Origin: Lycorma delicatula
Taxonomy: Eukaryota; Arthropoda; Insecta; Hemiptera; Fulgoridae
Assembly (NCBI RefSeq): GCF_047948215.1
Contig: NC_134456.1
Span: 83,964,515 to 84,028,514 of the forward strand
DNA length: 64,000 nucleotides
Reading direction: 5' to 3'
The translations under genes and the position numbers were made by a program. This document shows, one piece after another, positions 44,880 to 56,710 of this stretch. Each line of letters opens with the position of its first letter. The first letter of the stretch is position 1. Under the pieces are notes generated by a model. The model was not told where the DNA came from. It worked only from the letters and a program-made list of their open reading frames with translations, and ran no database searches.

Positions 44880-47820
44880 TTGATGAAGGTTTTGCTACTG
44901 CTAAATTCATCCTGGTGATACCAAGGCAGTTCCTTTTTATATTTGTGGAAGCTAGTTTTTAATATTTTTACTATATCACTTTCGCTTTTCCAATTAAAAT
45001 ACAAGCAACTGTCTTATATCAGATACAAACCACCACCTTCTTTATTATTTTATATCAAATTTTGATTTGAGTAGCATTATGTTGGTGATTTTTTTTATGA
45101 AACCACTTTTTTTCCAAACTTGAATCTGATACTTAGCACATTCCCACGCTTTTTTAGTGAGTTATTTTTCTACTGCTGCTCTAAATTTGATACCTATATA
45201 ATTACAACAAAATAGTTATGAATAAATAATAAATGTACCTTCTTGACAATTTTTTTTTAACTTAGTCCCACCTCATTTCAATATTTCCAATTTAATTTGT
45301 AAGGTACTTTATCAGAGAAATGCTACTGATAATTGCAAGACCACAAAAAATATTTTCAAACTAGTTCACACACACACACACAACCTAATTTAAAATATTT
45401 ATCATTTCATTTTATAATATTTTTTGTTTATTTAATTCAATGATTCTAATTAAAGTGTGTGCGCATACTGTACTTCATTCGTGCAGGTGTAGCAATACTA
45501 GTGGCGACTTTAAATACATTTTAACACTTTAAATATTATTCATTTATTTAATTCTACTGCTCACTTGTGACATCACAACATAGCAGACGACAGTAACAGC
45601 TGTTCTTCAGTGCTACACTAGCACTCCTTGAGGTGAGAGGGGATAGTATTGACACAGTATTCCTACTTAGCTACTAATTTATTTAGAGCATTTTTTGGGG
45701 TGGGAGTGCAATTTTGCAAAAAATATTTTTTACAAATATTATTTTTTAATTGGTAAAAAATGTGTCTAAGAAAAATAAAACCTTAATCAGGCAAAATCTC
45801 GAGATACTGAGAGTAACCTTGTTCTACAGCCTCACCTCTTTGATCATTTAAGATGGAAATTTAATGGCATTAATGCCCCATATGCAGAAGTAATCTAATC
45901 TAATATGTAGAAGTAAGTTAATCCGACCAGGTTTGGTGAAAATCAGTCCAGTAGTTCTGGAGATATAAGGTGATTTAGAGGGCAACACCAAATATACACA
46001 CAAACATGAGAACATTAACATCCAAAAAATTTCCATCCAGTGTTAGATTTTTTTAGGGTCCTTAGGTGTCAAAACGTCAAAATCTGGTGAAAATCACATA
46101 TGCCCAAATTGGACCGATTATAATATTTTCCCTTCTAAGCTACAGCTCTGCTATATTGCTAGACGGAAAAGTAAAATTTGTTGAAGGCTTACTTAGTACT
46201 AATATTTTTTGTAACAGAAAGATAGATGATAAATTGGGCAGAAGTAAGCAAAATTTAGTCTATTAGACTGAAATTTTTATAGAGATATTGGGAAAAAATG
46301 ATATAGAGTAAAAGTGAAGGTGTAAGACAATGAATTGAAATTTGAAGTTTAAAGTGGAAGTTAAAGCAAAACAGACTGATCTGGTTTTTGATTATGTATA
46401 GAAAATGAGAAGTAGCATTGCAAAAACTGTTGTGTTGTTACAGGGAGAGGAAAGAGATTGTTATTTGAGTGGATGGATGGGAAGACATCATAAGCTGTGC
46501 ACCATCATTTATAATGATTATGATTAGGTGGATGGTATTGAAATTAATTAATCACATAATGTAATTACCTTCATTCGTAAAAACAGCTTGACATCATAAT
46601 ATATGAATATATGTAATAATTTATCAATGATATTTTTATATTATGTTATAAACCAACAAATATTATATACATATCTTTTCACCTTTTGAGTGATAATATA
46701 CTGTACACATCTGTTTGCATATTCATTGTTCACAGGCATGTATAATGTTTCTTTTCTGTTTCTGACAGAAACAGACATCAATATGTTGCTTTACCCTACC
46801 TATTCCCATCATTTTTAAGATAGTAATAATTAAAAATGTAATGTTTATAGTGTATCTGATATACATATTAGTTTATGTCAGGTACATTAGTCAGTATGTT
46901 TTCTTTGAGAGTAATAATATTCATTTTATGGTTATTCTGTGAGATGAGAAAACTGAAGTTAACTACCAGAGCTAAATATCACAAAGTCACCTGCATTTCA
47001 GTGAGCTTGTACAGTAGTATATTCAGCTCACTGAAGAAAGTAATGGGAAACTTTCCAAATTAGAATCAAATTTAATCATGGGACTTGAAAAGGTAGATGT
47101 TCTTAAACTTTTCATTTCAATATTAGCAATAGCTTGTATGATTGAGTGAATCAAATCCAATCTATGGCTGCATAAATGGCACCAGGCATCAGAACAAAAA
47201 CAGCAACAATCTAAGGCAAATAACTGCTATCATTAAGAATAATAAATAATTTGATTTCAGAAACATTGTAGTTAATATTCTTTTCAGTATCATACAGAAA
47301 TGTGAGTAATAAGACTATTTATCTATTGCAGGAATATAATGCTTTATAATGCCAAAAACTAAAGCATTTATTTAAATTAACTGTATTATTAGAATTAACA
47401 AAATTATAATTTCTTTTACTGGTTATTATTGTGTGGATAAAAGCTATAGTAAAAGCGAATAGCAATTAAAGTTATCTGAAACAGTGCAAAGTTTATCATT
47501 TCATTTTAAAGTTGTTTTAAAAAATAAACTACTTGAAATATAAATGGAATAACAAACTTACTTCCAAACAACAATTATTTTTTTAATAAATAATCTTCAT
47601 TACAATATAAAGTGCTTTAGATTTAATCTTTTATAATATGAACTTTGACTGAATAATTAGTCTCCATAATAAAATAATATGAATTAAATTAAGTTAGGTA
47701 TATACAGAGCGTACGGTAAGTTGCTGTGCACTGGAATTATGGAAGTGAAATGATGAAACTTTCTTAATTATTACTTTGTATTTTTATTTAATTATTTTAC
47801 AGTTAACGGAATAACTGGAA
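44880..47820. other. intergenic, mostly unassigned; repeat-like block at 45880-46270
   Basis: The block with GTTTGGTGAAAATCAGTCCA, GGGTCCTTAGGTGTCAAAAC and CCCAAATTGGACCGATTATA has the look of transposon non-coding sequence known from many insect genomes, without a coding frame. A CA tract is at about 45368-45381. The remainder is AT-rich with nothing recognised. Confidence 0.4.
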
Positions 47821-47829
47821 TAATTTATA

Positions 47830-48060
47830 AAAGGTGTTGAAAATAACCTCCTCCAACATCAATGCAATACTGCACACATTTCAATCTGTTTTCAAACATT
47901 TTAACCAGCTGATGTACTGGAATGTCTCATACCTACTGTTACGGTGGTTTTTAGTTCATCAAACATTCGTGCTTTGTTATGATACACTGCTTGTGTTGCT
48001 GCCCCCCCCCCCCATGTAGAAAGTAATCTGGGGAGTCAGATCAGGAGTCTTGAACAGAGC
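47830..48060 (-). pseudogene. transposase C-terminal relic
   Basis: Minus-strand frames read TPDLTPQITFYMGG at a C13 tract (48002-48014), then HNKARMFDELKTTVTVGM and LKMFENRLKCVQYCIDVGGG. This is the third-Asp and C-terminal region of a Tc1/mariner-type insect transposase. Confidence 0.65.
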
Positions 48061-48338
48061 CTGTTGTCAGGAATGTTTCGATAACAGTTTGAAGGGCATT
48101 GTAAGGAAAAGGAGTATTTGGAAACCTTTCAGAAAACTTGTGCTTCACTAAATCAGTATACTTGTCATCTTCACGAAAGCCATTCAACGAGAAAAATGCA
48201 TTTCTCTACCAAAAGAACCATTACATTTTAAATAACTGATGTCTTAGCTTATTACTGAGCAATGACCCAATGAACCCACAGAGCAACCAACCTAACACCA
48301 AAAGAACAGAATGTACCATATAATTCTAAAGAAAAATT

Positions 48339-48527
48339 TGAATACTAGATCGTGGATACCGTTGTTCTTTAGTGTTGGGTTTCAATTAACCACATATCTA
48401 AGGAACAGTTAACCTGAGACTGTACAAAACTACCCTTCATTTACATTCATACATATCTTCCTCATTCATCTTCATCATCTGATGTAATATCTTACGGTGG
48501 TTTCAGAAGCTAAACACAAAATAGAGA
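48339..48527 (+). mobile_element. SINE family 1, diverged partial copy
   Basis: Plus-strand match to family 1 from AATACTAGATCGTGGATACC through GTTGGGTTTCAATTAACCAC to GGTTTCAGAAGCTAAACA. The tRNA head is missing. Confidence 0.75.
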
Positions 48528-48599
48528 GAGGTATACTGCTAGTGTCTTATTCAAAACAATGAATCGATCAAGTGATAAAAGAAGATTTAACGCATTTTT

Positions 48600-49425
48600 A
48601 CAGGTATTTCCACATATTTTTTTTATAAGAAATAAGTTTTTTTAAATTAGCCTATATGCGTACATCAAGAAAATAAATATTAAATTTTGTTTGAAAAAAC
48701 TGAAGGCCTATTACCTTAGCAAAATATTCTATGTAATTGGATTTTACTATTAGTTCTGTTATGAACAATATAGTCAGCATTATGAGATTTATAATCTATT
48801 CTCCGCCAATTTCAACAAAATATTGCCATTAAAAACCACTTTGCAAAGTAAGACTCCCTAAGTGTGTTAACCCTTTAAAAACAATCTTCCAACAATTTTA
48901 TTAATTGAGCTCATTTTTAAATGTAAAAATGTAATATTTTTCTAACAGTTCTACAGGAATCCCTTGATTACTGCAAAAAAAATTACCATCTTTTAATATA
49001 TGTGATACCAAATTTGATTAGTGCACTTCAAGTGAGGATGTTTCTCCAAATCCTCTGATGCATTGACAATTGAATCTCGGGGATTATGGTCTACGTTTAT
49101 ATGATTAGACCACTACAATCAATTATTTCAGTTTTTAATTCTATTAATATTACGACTTTCGTTTTCTAATTGTTATATTTTAAATTTGTTCGTAATTTTA
49201 TTTATTAATAAATTTGGCGTGATCGGTAGCTCCCTAATATATTATAGCCATTATAATGTTATTTGATTATTAAACAATAGGGAACTCAATTTACATGCCA
49301 ACTAAGGGAATTTCTAATAGTAATACCTTTTTGGGAGTAGTCTATTTTTAATAATGTACTTTATTTTTCTAATTTTTTTTTCTTTTTAATGTTGGGACCT
49401 ATATAAACGCTTTATAATCCAACAA
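48600..49425. other. intergenic AT-rich sequence, nothing recognised
   Basis: No coding or repeat signal identified. Confidence 0.4.
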
Positions 49426-49427
49426 AG

Positions 49428-49495
49428 TGGTAGCGTCTCGACCTTTCTTCCGGAGGTCCCGAGTTCGAATCCCAGTTAGGTATGGTATTTTTCAC
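49428..49495 (+). mobile_element. SINE family 2 head
   Basis: GTGGTAGCGTCTCGACCTTT, then the B box GAGTTCGAATCCC and GGTATGGTATTTTTCACA match the 36.06 kb copy. The 3' tail with the CTCTGAAG motif is absent. Confidence 0.75.
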
Positions 49496-50033
49496 AACCC
49501 AGAAAAAAAATCATTTACCATCTAGTTAGTGTAAAAGGGTGCAAACCTCTTGTCAATAATTAAGTAAATAGATAAGTAAAGTTTTTAAAAAATTAATAGA
49601 ATAATGAAAATTCAAGATTTCGCACAATTTTGTAATAATAATTTCTAAATATTTTAAATCATGTTAAATTATATTGTCTATGAAAGTATTAAATGTGTCA
49701 TTTTAAATAATATATTTTATAAAAACAATTCCACAACGGATAAGATTTTAAATAAAGAAAAAAATAATAAAAAGACATGACTCATAAACAATGCGATCAT
49801 TAATTTATGTTTTCATTAACAATAAAAAATAATAATTAGTGAAGTACTACTGAATAATCAGAGAGTACTTCCCTTTTCCTTTTATTGTTACATATTTTAT
49901 TACTACACAACTTACGCAATATGTTTACAACTAATTAAAAATATATATATATAAATATATATATATATTAAAATATAAAACAATTTTTTCTGACACTTTT
50001 CTTTTATTTCTATCTCATAACAATTTTTTATCT

Positions 50034-50225
50034 TCTTTCTTTTTCCTGTTTGGCCTCCAGTAATTACCGTTCAGATAAAATACTTCAGAGAATGATAATT
50101 ATGAGTGTAAATGAGGTGTGTAGTCTTGTGTAGTTTCAGTTCGGCCATTCCTGAGATGTGTGGTTAATTGAAACCCAACCACCAAAGAACACGGTATTCA
50201 CGATTTAGTATTCAAATCCGAACTA
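50034..50225 (-). mobile_element. SINE family 1, 5'-truncated copy
   Basis: Matches family 1 from the tail (TTTTTCCTGTTTGGCC) to AGTATTCAAATCC, with no tRNA head. The likely target duplication is TTTTTTATCT (50024-50033 and 50226-50235). It lies 14 bp from the Helitron terminus. Confidence 0.8.
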
Positions 50226-50239
50226 TTTTTTATCTATTA

Positions 50240-51190
50240 CTAGCCGCTCGGCCCGGCTTCGCCGGCCTCCCAGCCAGACCTCGCTTCGCTCGGTGCCTTG
50301 GTTTTCCAGGTTTCCAAAGTTCTTTTTTCAACTGGAAAATTTTTGACGTTATCAACTTTACTCCAAGTTAAGAGATTAATGTTTTTAGACAAAAAAATTC
50401 ATGCAATTTAGATACGTTATCTGATAACGGAAAATCCATTTTTTTTTAATTTACAGATACGGGGGCTGCGCCCCCAAACCCCCCTCAAAAAATAACTCCC
50501 ATATAATAACTGTGAAAACATTTTCGGTAGATAATTTGGAAAAAACAACGTGATTTTAAATTTTTTTTTTTAACTGAGGGGGGAAACCCCCCCTCAACCA
50601 CCCACCTTCTAATGTTTGCATACAGTCTGGAAAAATAACTTCAATTTTTTTACATAAATCACTTTTAAATAAATACAATACTTTTCTTAGTTAGGGTTCA
50701 TTTTTACTCAGATATCTTTTGTAATTAATTTTCAACCTAAATTTTTGTAACTGAAAACTTTGGGACTCAATTTAAACGCTTTTATAGTTTTACATTTAAT
50801 CTAATTAACTTAATTTGAAAAACTGATGGATTAGAGACAACGAATTCTAAATTTTTCAATGCTACACGAATACGTTTCATGGAGATTTATAAAAATTACA
50901 AAAACATAATCAAGAATAACTTGGATTCCATAATAATACTTAGGGATTATAATTAAGAAAATCATTAATAACAAAGCAATTAAATATTCATTAACTATTG
51001 TAGTGCTTTCAAATACACAACATTTTTCGTTTTTCCTTCGGGCGCATACACAAAAAGATCGGTGGGGTTACCAACTCGCGAGCAAGCCACATACAGTTGC
51101 CCGTGTGAAAAGCATGGATTTTGCAAATGGACACCACACACTTGAAGCGATTGCCCTTGAGATTTGTTAATTGTCATAGTAATTAATCAA
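50240..51190 (-). mobile_element. Helitron 3' portion
   Basis: On the minus strand the element ends GCCGGCGAAGCCGGGC (a strong hairpin, 50250-50266) followed by CGAGCGGCTAG and then T, matching the Helitron 3' rule of hairpin plus CTRR before T. Upstream are GC palindromes (GGGGGCTGCGCCCCC at about 50461; GGGG..CCCC at about 50578). The helicase C-terminus is at 50995-51177. The 5' end is not found. Confidence 0.8.
50995..51177 (-). pseudogene. Helitron/PIF1-type helicase, C-terminal motifs
   Basis: A 60-residue open frame reads MTINKSQGQSLQVCGVHLQN, SHGQLYVACSRVG and DLFVYAPEGKTKNVVY. TINKSQGQ (motif V) and QLYVACSR (motif VI) are typical of the PIF1 superfamily helicase of Helitron RepHel proteins. 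The upstream Rep and ATP-binding parts are absent, so this is a truncated copy. Confidence 0.85.
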
Positions 51191-51826
51191 TTCAACATTG
51201 AAAAAAAATGTTAGCTAAAAATTAAATTTTTCTTGAAAATCAAAGTCATTTTGAAAATTAAATAAGCCTTAAGGAAGAAATAAAGTGTTTTAAATTTCGT
51301 TGTAAAATTTAGTTTTACTTTCCCTGTACATTGTACATTTAACGAATATTTATTCAAAAATAGTAATAGAAGATTTGAAAAAAGTAAAAGAAAAGAGCTA
51401 AAACATATTAAAAAGGTAAAAATCAACATTCAAAAATTTTTTAAATGTTGTAAATCCACACGTGTATTAATAAAATCGCCCGTTACTCTAATTGATAGAA
51501 AAGCTAAAATATCAGGAAAAACAAAGTATTGGAGATAAATTTAAGAAGACCTGAAATGAGAACTTGAGTAGAGAAAATGTCTTAATTTGGATAATTGTGT
51601 AGAAATTGAATACTGCATAAAATTATTTATTAAACTTTTCAAGCATACGAACAAGTAAATGCAAAAATGTCAAAATTTAAAAAAATTAATTTTTACACGT
51701 ATAACTCGATAACGCCAAATCGCATGAAAAACAGATAGCCTACTTCAAAAATAATTTCATACGTCTCGGCCATTGTAACCATGGCCATGTTGATTTAATT
51801 GAGGAAAAGGATTTGCTATCTGGTAC

Positions 51827-52126
51827 TTTCTCTTTCTTTTTCCTGTTTAGCCTCCGGTAACTACCGTTTAGATAATACTTCAGAGGACGAATGAGGATGA
51901 TATGTATGAGTGTAAATGAAGTGTAGTCTTGTACATTCTCAGTTCGACCATACCTGAGATGTGTGGTTAATTGAAACCCAACCACCAAAGAACACCGGTA
52001 TCCACGATCTAGTATTCAAGTCCGTGTAAAAATAGCTGCCTTTACTAGGACTTGAACCCTGGAACTCTCGACTTCCAAATCAGCTGATTTGGGAAGACGC
52101 GTTCACCACTAGACCAACCCGGTGGG
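51827..52126 (-). mobile_element. SINE family 1, full-length copy
   Basis: A 300-bp tRNA-derived SINE. On the minus strand there is an A-box-like TGGTCTAGTGGTGAACG near 52103-52120, a B box GGGTTCAAGTCC at 52048-52059, a body with GAATACTAGATCGTGGATAC, and a tail with TCCTCTGAAGTATTATC and AACAGGAAAAAGAAAG. It is the reference copy for the family in this window. Confidence 0.88.
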
Positions 52127-52129
52127 TCA

Positions 52130-53090
52130 AGGTTCTTTGATCTAGGAGATGAATACCGCCATCTTATCGACATATTTATGAAACATCTATTAAAACACTC
52201 TTTATCTTCTATTTATATATTGATTTTACAGTTATATCAATAAAATTAGTTCAGCAATAGTTAAATTTATAAAAAATAGAACTGTCACAGATATTTTTTT
52301 ATATTATTCATTAATTTCTAAACTGTGATATACTACTAACCTCAAAAATATCACTAACATTAAAGAATATGTTTTTTATGAATTACAAAAATTGTAAAAT
52401 ACAAATATATTCAGTTATAAAAACGATTACCTGAAAAACAATTTTTAGTTAACAGCACTAACGATATGGATTGAACACTGCATAACTCTTTTTTACTGAA
52501 TAACTCCTGCATACAATAATGCCTGATTTTTTTTTGCTTCCTACCAGCTCTAATTCTGCACTGAAACGCATCAATTTTTTTCCTGTCATGTAACAGTTGA
52601 GCATGATTATCTTACATTCTTCCAGTATTTAAAGTGCAAATTTGTCCAAAAAAAATTGATTTGATATATATCCACATTCCAATCCTCCTATGAAATTGTT
52701 GTAATTTGTTACTGTTTCTGAATACCTGAATTTTGTTATTGAAATTTTCTGAAAATTATTTTGAGCATTCCTTTTTTCCTATTCACATGATACCTTGTAT
52801 CAAGAAGAAATTTATTTTCTACTTCTACGCATTGTGTTTATAATAAATATCAACTTTGTGTGGTCATTTTTGCCACATTCAGTAAAAAGAGATATTTACC
52901 AAAAAGAATATGATAATCTTTATTGAGCATGTTTCCCCATTTCCTATACGTTATTACTTGTGTTTGATCACTTTATTGTTTGTGTTTCATCACTCTGTTG
53001 ACGATGAGATAAAGCAGGTACTACCTCAAACAGAGATCCTGGCCGTGCACAGCACTTTGTACAACAATTACTCCATATAACGTCAAAAAT
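52130..53090. other. intergenic, nothing recognised
   Basis: AT-rich. No coding or repeat structure identified up to the Polinton relic. Confidence 0.4.
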
Positions 53091-53109
53091 GGTGGAAAAA
53101 CTGAAACAA

Positions 53110-55285
53110 AACGAAAAAAATGGTATTTACACCCGAAGACGAGTCAAGATATAACACGACCGATAACTGTGAGATGTGTAAGATACCGTTCACTTCTGAA
53201 GAGAAAAAGGTGAGAAATCATTGCCACTTTACCGGCAGGCACAGAGCAGCGCTGTGTAACAACTGCAACCTGCGCAGGACTACGCAAACCAGTACCCCGT
53301 CTTCACCCACAGTCAATCAGGCTATGATTTTCACTTCATCATAGGAGAACTGGACTACGATGGCAAAATGATACACGTGATACCGAAAACGACAGAAAAG
53401 TTTATCACGTTTACTAAGAACATCGGCGAAAACATATCGGTAAAGTATGTGGACACATTCCAATTTATGATAGCCAGCTTAAACAAACTGGTATCCAACT
53501 TTCCGAAAGACGCATTCCAGCATATCCGGAAGTACTTCAGCCATCCGCTGAAAGTACTTCAGCGAACAAGACTTGCTGCTAGTGACAAGAAAAGGTGTAT
53601 CCTTACGACTACACCGACTCCCAGCCAAAACTCAAAGAAACGACTTTGCCGTCTAAAGAACAGTTCTACAGCACACTAAACTCGCACATAGGTGAAGACG
53701 ATTACAAACATGCGCAAAATGTGTGGAATTACTTCGGCTGCCACACTTTAGGTGAATACAGTGATTGTATCTGAGATGTGAGGTCCTGTTACTGGAGGAT
53801 GTATTCGAAAACTTTCGTTCGTTATGCTTGAACACATACAGTCTAGATGCAGTCCGTTACGTATCGGCTCCAGGACTAGCTTTCGATGCCATGCTGTGTA
53901 AAACACAAGTTCAGTTACCGATCCGGACTTGTATATGTTCATCGAGTCAGGCATAAGAGGCGGAATAACGACATGCGTAGAGAAACACGCTAAAGATAAT
54001 AAATCCACATCATAAACCGACCTGATCCAAGTCAACCCAATCGATATATCGCCTTTGTCGATGCCAATAATCTTTACGGCTGCTGCAGTATGTGCTGTCA
54101 CAATCCTCATTCACAATTTGAAGGGGTAGAAGAACGACAAAATCGACGAATGTCTAATGTATTCAAAAGTCTATTGTCGCATGCAGACGACGATGAGATC
54201 GTACATTCTCGAGGTCGACGTTGAATATCCTTCTCGTTTCCACGATTTAAACAACGAGCTGCCTTTTCTGTCGACCAACGAAAAGCGCCCGGTTCTGATT
54301 GTAACAAACTACTGACAACACTATTTACAAAAAAAACATTACGTTTGCCATTATATCGCGCTAAAACAGGCGATCAGAAATGGTTTGCTCGTGACAAAGG
54401 TGCGTAGTGTTACAGTTTCCCTAGAATCCTTGGCTAAAAGTCTATATCGATCCTTGATAACGCTTTAAGACAAAAAGCGAGGAATGATTTCAAGAAAGAC
54501 TCTTACACGTTAATGAATAACTCGGCATTAATGAATAGTTTGGCAAATGCATGGAGAATGTCAGGAATCGAATCCACTTCAAACTAGGAACTGATCGGAA
54601 ACGGCTGACTAAATCCATCGCCAAGCCTACATTCAAAGACCGAATTATATATTAAGAAAACGTGGTCGATGTAGAAATGTGGCAAGATACCATCTATCTT
54701 GATAAGCCCATCTACGTCCGTCTAGTAATCTGAGACATAAGTGAAACATTGATGTACGACTTTCATTACTCGGTGATGAAGGGAAAATATTGTCCGAAAA
54801 TACAGCTGCTGTGTAAGGATACCGAAAGCTTCATCTACGAGATTCAAACGAACGACTTTTAAGAGGCCATGAGAGGTCCAGATCTGAACTGCCACTTTGT
54901 TATGTCGAATTATGTGAAATAACATCCAAACTATTCATGTATGAGCAAAAACGTACTTGGAAAATTTAAAGATGAGACAAATGGTATAGTAATTACAATT
55001 ATATCGAACTGAGAGCTAAAGTTTACACTTTCCGCCCCGCTAATGGTAAGGTAATCAAAAATCCCAAAAGTTGTCAAGAAAAACATGGTAAAAAACGAAA
55101 TCACCATCAATGATTACAAAGTCTGCTTAGATGATGCTGACCATGAAGTAACATGTCAATGTGTCTGTTTAGATCGAGAAAACATTATGTTGATACTATA
55201 GTAACCAATATCCGAGCTTTAGTTAACAATGATGACAAACGAGTGGCTACCAATAATGTGAACACCCTAGCTTGGGGTCACTGCA
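53110..55285 (+). pseudogene. Polinton/Maverick-type DNA polymerase B, broken
   Basis: This is a protein-primed family B DNA polymerase of the virus-like Polinton/Maverick (or related adintovirus-type) elements. The piece at 53120-53344 has the Cys/His segment (C-x2-C, KVRNHCHFTG, CNNCNL) and frames after it hold exonuclease-region motifs (SGYDFHFII, about 53310) and, later, [15 protein letters not shown] (about 53765). The far end, NTLAWGH (about 55260), is the usual close of these polymerases, so exonuclease to C-terminus is covered. At least six frameshifts or stops break it. No integrase, packaging ATPase, protease or capsid gene was seen nearby, so it is a lone fragment. It has more GC than its surroundings. 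Confidence 0.82.
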
Positions 55286-55369
55286 GTACGCCACTGGATT
55301 GGTTTGACTGTTTGACCTGTAAATACTGTATATACATTATTATGATTGTATATTGATATTTTTTTTAAT

Positions 55370-56200
55370 TACCGCTGTAATATAAAAACCGTATTTGTAA
55401 ATTACTTAAGATAACATTAAAAATATATTCAAATTTTAATGATAATTGTGTGATTTTCAATTTTCTTTTAACTGACATTTACATCAAGATTACTTGAATA
55501 ATTTACCTCTTACCTAAAACACCCAAACATCTCTTTTTTAATGCAATTATCTAAAAAAATCTATGTTGTTAAGAGTAGGTGATTATGGATTTGAATAACA
55601 TAGGTGTACTCTACTCTTTCTATTGCACATGTATAACACTGAATGTAAAAGATTAAGTCCATGATGCCACTGTTTTTTTTACTACAGTTCTAATCTGTTA
55701 ATTGCTTTTCACTTTAAACAAAATACTGCAAAAAAATATAATAAACGTGAAATTTTCAGTAATGTCAGAAAGTACTTTCCTGAAACCTACAGAACATCAC
55801 CCAGAAGAAAAGGATAACAGATAAGGAAACAGGTATCATAGAAAGAAAACATGATTTAGTGCCAGACACTGAAATAATTCAGACAATTCCATCCAAATGA
55901 ATTCTTTAAGAATCCTTCCATCCGGTCTATATTCATTTTACCAACAGTTCTTTAGAATACTGGAACCTTTACTCAGAATTGAGAGGAGCTTATTACCGAT
56001 AAATGATGTAATCATTTTTCCCTCTATGTATTAATAAGCTGTCAGAGAATAAGCACAGATTTACTTTAATGACACCCATTCCCAAAAGTTTGTACCACAT
56101 GGAGGTATTCAACAACTTGGTAAACTGTTCCGATAAAACTCCCACTGGTGAATTTTTTCTAAAGTTTGAATATTAGTATTAATAAAATACAACATTAAAA
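55370..56200. other. intergenic, nothing recognised
   Basis: AT-rich DNA downstream of the esterase gene (minus strand). A block at 55480-55560 recurs at 56880-56960 (ACATCAAGATTACTTGAATA, CCAAACATC), so it contains a short dispersed repeat. Confidence 0.45.
55420..55555. repeat. dispersed repeat, copy A
   Basis: ATTGTGTGATTTTCA, ACATCAAGATTACTTGAATA and CCAAACATC occur in the same order at 56855-56960. Same orientation, 1.4 kb apart, one copy outside the esterase gene and one in its last intron. Confidence 0.75.
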
Positions 56201-56538
56201 TAATTTTTTTTATTTAATTTTCTATAAACTACACAAAACATACCTTATCAATAATACTAAACTTAAAATATTTCCTTTTTATCATTGAACTTCCACTCAG
56301 CTAGTGTTTTCACTTAACTTAATAACAATACTTTGAATTTCCTTTTTTTTACTTCCATCACAACTACCTCTTTTTCAACCTACTCAATTCCAATTGCTAC
56401 ACATTATTTTAAAGATAGAGCAATACTAACAATAAAAACAAAGTAATTTTCTATTATTTGTCAATGAATTTTCCTATATAAATGTCAATTTTTTCCCATG
56501 AATACATAATAAATGAACATTTTCAGAGAATAAATGTT

Positions 56539-56710
56539 TTACTTGTTTTGTGGAATCAATTTGTTTTGCCATTCAATATTCTTCCAAAAGCTATCCCTTT
56601 CTGATAGAAAATTATTTAGCATTTTTGTACTACTACCATTAATTAGAAGGTAATTGTTATTTGCTGTAGCTTCAGTCCACTGAACTGGATCTTTGTCTGG
56701 TGTTGGAATA
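56539..56710 (-). CDS. carboxylesterase terminal exon D
   Basis: Acceptor GTTTCAG, then 172 nt ending in TAA. It encodes IPTPDKDPVQWTEA, YLLINGS and ERDSFWKNIEW. The W-x-FW pattern is usual for the end of insect esterases. The tail is short and shows no GPI or ER-retention signal. Confidence 0.9.
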
